From Parafilimonas sp. (GTDB lineage: Bacteria > Bacteroidota > Bacteroidia > Chitinophagales > Chitinophagaceae), in assembly GCA_025927795.1 (NCBI GenBank), contig JAICKT010000179.1, positions 1 to 8,759 of the forward strand: a stretch of 8,759 nt of DNA. The letters run 5' to 3'. Below, one piece after another: positions 7,201 through 8,759 of this stretch. The position numbers and the translations under genes are program-made. The notes beneath the pieces are model-generated. The model was not told where the DNA came from. It saw only the letters and a program-made list of their open reading frames with translations, and searched no databases. The first letter of the stretch is position 1. Each line of letters starts with the position of its first letter.

Positions 7201-8759
7201 GTGTGATTGTAAATAATTTCGGAATCAGCCAGGGCAATCAATCATTAAACATAAACAGTACAGCACAATCAACATCGGCACCCATAAAGGTTGATTTGAA
7301 AAATTTTGAAATCGCAACGATTACAAAGATGGCGCACCAGGATTCTTTGCTTGCGTCAGGAACAATAAACGGAACAGCAGAAATAACCAACCCAACAACG
7401 AATCCTGTATTTACTTCAAACATAACAGTAAGTAATCTTACTTATAAACTTGATACAATTGGCAACGTTCAAATCAAAGTAAATAATCAAACAGCAAATG
7501 CATATAATGCAGATGTTGCTATTACAGGTAATGGAAATGATGTGCGTTTAACCGGTACATATTATACAGGTGAAGGAAAAATGGATTTGAATTTATTAAT
7601 GAATAGTTTAAATCTTGGAATTGTAAAACCATTTGCTGTTGGTCAGTTAGATGATATAACAGGCATTTTAAAAGGCAATGTAAAAATTCAGGGTACAACA
7701 ACCAATCCATCTGTTGCAGGCAATTTTAATTTTGAAAATGCTTCAATAGTTCCAACAATTTCAGGTGAAAGATTTAAGCTGCCGAATGATGCAATTACTG
7801 TAAACTCAACTGGCATACATTTTAATAAATTTACATTGCTTGATTCTGCAGGCAACAAAGCAATTTTGAATGGTGATATTGGTACAACCGATTTTAAAAC
7901 ATATACTTTCAACTTAACATTAAGAGCAAACAATTTTACATTGGTAGATGCGCCTCAGGCAACAGACCGGCTTGTGTACGGGAAGTTGAACATTGATGCT
8001 AATGCAGATATAAAAGGTGATATGACATCACCAAAAGTTACAGGCAGATTACGTGTGAATAAAGAAACAGATTTTACATTGGTGTTACCGCAAACCGATC
8101 CGGAAGTTGTAAGCAGGGAAGGTGTGGTGAAGTTTGTTGATAAGGATCATCCTGCAGATACACTTACTAATAATTATGTTATAGATTCTGCTGCAATAAA
8201 AAAAGTAACCGGCGCAGATATTAGTGCGGATATTATAACTGATAGTGCAGCAAAATTTACAATTGTTGTAGATGAAAGAAATGGTGATGCATTAACATTA
8301 AAGGGCACAGCCAATTTAAATGGTGGAATTGACCCGAGCGGAAAAGTAACGTTAACCGGAAGCTATGTTTTAGAAAGCGGTTCATATAATCTTTCATTAA
8401 GTCTTTTGAAAAGACAATTTCTTATTCAGCGAGGAAGCACGATTACATGGACAGGTGATCCAACGCTTGCAAACATTGATGTAACTGCAATTTATGTTGC
8501 CAATACTGCTCCGATTGATTTAATGCAATCTTCATTGGCAGGAAGATCATCTGAAGAAGTAACACGGTATAAAGAAAAATTACCGTTCCAGGTATCACTG
8601 CACATGACCGGAGAATTATTGAAACCTGTTATAACTTTTGATATTACACTACCTGAAAGGCAGGCGACAGAATGGAGTGATGTTGATACAAAATTGCAAC
8701 AGGTGCGTGCAGATCAAAACGAATTAAACAAACAGGTTTTTGCTTTATTGTTGCTGGGA
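4278..8759 (+). CDS. tamB: TamB-like translocation/assembly module protein (DUF490), 3'-truncated by the window edge
   Basis: A single frame of 1494 codons with no internal stop runs off the right edge. The start must be TTG at 4278 (MEAKRIARRILKIF): an in-frame TGA lies directly before it at 4275-4277, and the first in-frame ATG (4620) lies beyond the membrane anchor. Residues 12-33 form one transmembrane helix after a basic N-terminus, so the rest should lie in the periplasm. An AsmA-like opening follows (KVAIGKLSLDFPKRLVLENVYFED, in part), then a threefold repeat at about 156-345 and a long beta-rich, Asn/Ala-rich middle. The TamB domain shows YVLESGSYNLSL from about 1363, a STITWTGDPTLANIDVTAIY-type segment near 1387-1406, and QVFALLLLG at 1486-1494, where the window ends. 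TamB proteins span the periplasm as a lipid-lined beta groove and act in outer-membrane protein assembly and phospholipid transport, in Proteobacteria with TamA. The role here is by family. Usual Bacteroidota lengths suggest that little beyond the C-terminal barrel-proximal end is missing. Confidence 0.93.
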   Translation, partial: MEAKRIARRILKIFAWIIGVIIFLVLLVYILIQIPGVQNFAKNKVVSYLQNKIKTKVAIGKLSLDFPKRLVLENVYFEDQKKDTLLYGGKLRVDISLFKLISNEVDVQYIELDDMKANIYRISPDTSFNYDYIVKAFASEQTKPATPADTTNPMKFNIGKIVLNRITAKFKDDETGSDVYFYLGNFQTQIKTFDPTHLIYNIPNIEVSDINSRIYQYKPLIKNKDSTAPVASPAEAASMPQLQLGSINFKRIAFDYKNDISALAASLNIGDFSTHPDNIDLKNLAISLKDITLNNTVTKVTLGKSQEAKATKDVVAAKTDSQLNNPWKFQLANINFNNNELQYDDNNVPHIAEGFDASHLHIKNFVLSGNDLLFTPTVYSGNINQLAFNEQSGLNIQKFHTQFFYSDTGASLKNLLLQTDATVLQNQVIVKYPSIEAASKNIGEVYVDANLNNSRIGVKDIIAFLPTYKKNLQAYKVSVIKVNAQAKGYLKDLSIPVFEVSGFGDTYVKLSAHLKGLPDTKRAYYDVTINQFTSTKKDILSVTPPNTIPSNVNLPDRFALSGFFKGGMNAFITKLGLKTNKGNVNIEGSMKPGNAYAIKASLQNVDAGYLTKQPQNVGIITANLTATGSGFDIKKANAKYNVDVVSAQVKGYTYKDVKLDGEINNGVNHTTASIHDPNISLNLDATADLHASSTYPPIKLDLQLDTLNAKALNLMTDTLSVSGHIVADLPSTNPDNLIGSIRVDSLTLTQGAQTYYADSLSMVASGDSTNKSIVVNADALHAELIGQYKLTEIAQALQQTINQYYNVPGFERKNFTAQNWQFNATIQPQGLVLQLLPSLKGSDSIIVQAHLNTAQNDLGLTAKSQRVVFSGNQLDSLNANVQTTANALNANISVADAKAGSNQLYKTAVNASVANNQVNVDVDARDAKDKTQYALGALLQQVGAGFKVSLKPDLTLDYSKWNVGAGNTIQYNSTGVIVNNFGISQGNQSLNINSTAQSTSAPIKVDLKNFEIATITKMAHQDSLLASGTINGTAEITNPTTNPVFTSNITVSNLTYKLDTIGNVQIKVNNQTANAYNADVAITGNGNDVRLTGTYYTGEGKMDLNLLMNSLNLGIVKPFAVGQLDDITGILKGNVKIQGTTTNPSVAGNFNFENASIVPTISGERFKLPNDAITVNSTGIHFNKFTLLDSAGNKAILNGDIGTTDFKTYTFNLTLRANNFTLVDAPQATDRLVYGKLNIDANADIKGDMTSPKVTGRLRVNKETDFTLVLPQTDPEVVSREGVVKFVDKDHPADTLTNNYVIDSAAIKKVTGADISADIITDSAAKFTIVVDERNGDALTLKGTANLNGGIDPSGKVTLTGSYVLESGSYNLSLSLLKRQFLIQRGSTITWTGDPTLANIDVTAIYVANTAPIDLMQSSLAGRSSEEVTRYKEKLPFQVSLHMTGELLKPVITFDITLPERQATEWSDVDTKLQQVRADQNELNKQVFALLLLG

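Noticed and set aside
5042..7933. Several short minus-strand open frames (61-81 codons) opposite the TamB-like gene
   Set aside because: They lie antisense to an uninterrupted 1494-codon frame with clear TamB family motifs, have no recognisable domains, and are explained by codon bias on the coding strand.
1..8759. CRISPR array, insertion sequence, prophage, tRNA or rRNA genes
   Set aside because: No regularly spaced repeats, transposase or integrase motifs, terminal inverted repeats or recognisable RNA gene sequences were seen on either strand.

Overview
The window looks like an ordinary chromosomal stretch from a low-GC member of the Bacteroidota, most likely a Chitinophagaceae-like bacterium. 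This rests on four things: the AT-rich, AAA/AAT/GAT-heavy codon use; the absence of Shine-Dalgarno-like sequences before starts; two DUF3078 proteins, a family found essentially in Bacteroidota; and a very long TamB-like protein of the Bacteroidota type. The genus is inference, because there is no rRNA or marker gene here. I see no mobile element, CRISPR array, tRNA, rRNA or phage gene, and no intergenic gap is longer than about 130 bases.

Layout. (1) 1-1142, plus strand: the 3' part of a Gfo/Idh/MocA-fold enzyme of glycoside hydrolase family 109, missing its N-terminal NAD-binding loop because the window starts inside it. (2) 1143-1207: a short convergent gap with a degenerate heptamer repeat and an AT-only hairpin. 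(3) 1208-3178, minus strand: two tandem paralogous DUF3078 proteins with signal peptides, predicted outer-membrane beta-barrels. A 96-base gap with a weak terminator-like hairpin lies between them. (4) 3179-3304: a divergent intergenic region that should carry the promoters. (5) 3305-4201, plus strand: a class I SAM-dependent methyltransferase with an N-terminal four-cysteine zinc-ribbon-like segment. (6) 4202-4277: a gap holding two small hairpins. (7) 4278 to the right edge, plus strand: a 1494-codon uninterrupted reading frame, starting at TTG and running off the window. It encodes a TamB/DUF490 protein with one N-terminal transmembrane anchor. It covers half of the window, and its last visible residues lie inside the conserved C-terminal TamB domain.

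How the genes relate. The two DUF3078 proteins and the TamB-like protein all point to the outer membrane: the former as likely barrels, the latter as a periplasm-spanning factor of outer-membrane assembly or lipid transport. The methyltransferase is in the same direction as tamB and 76 bases upstream, so they could be co-transcribed, but its substrate cannot be read from the sequence. The GH109 enzyme probably belongs to a separate sugar-degradation unit extending left of the window. I found no novel multi-gene system. The most notable points are the forced TTG start and hairpin-bearing leader of the TamB gene, a threefold internal repeat of about 87 residues near its N-terminus, and the loss of the terminal aromatic residue in one DUF3078 paralogue.
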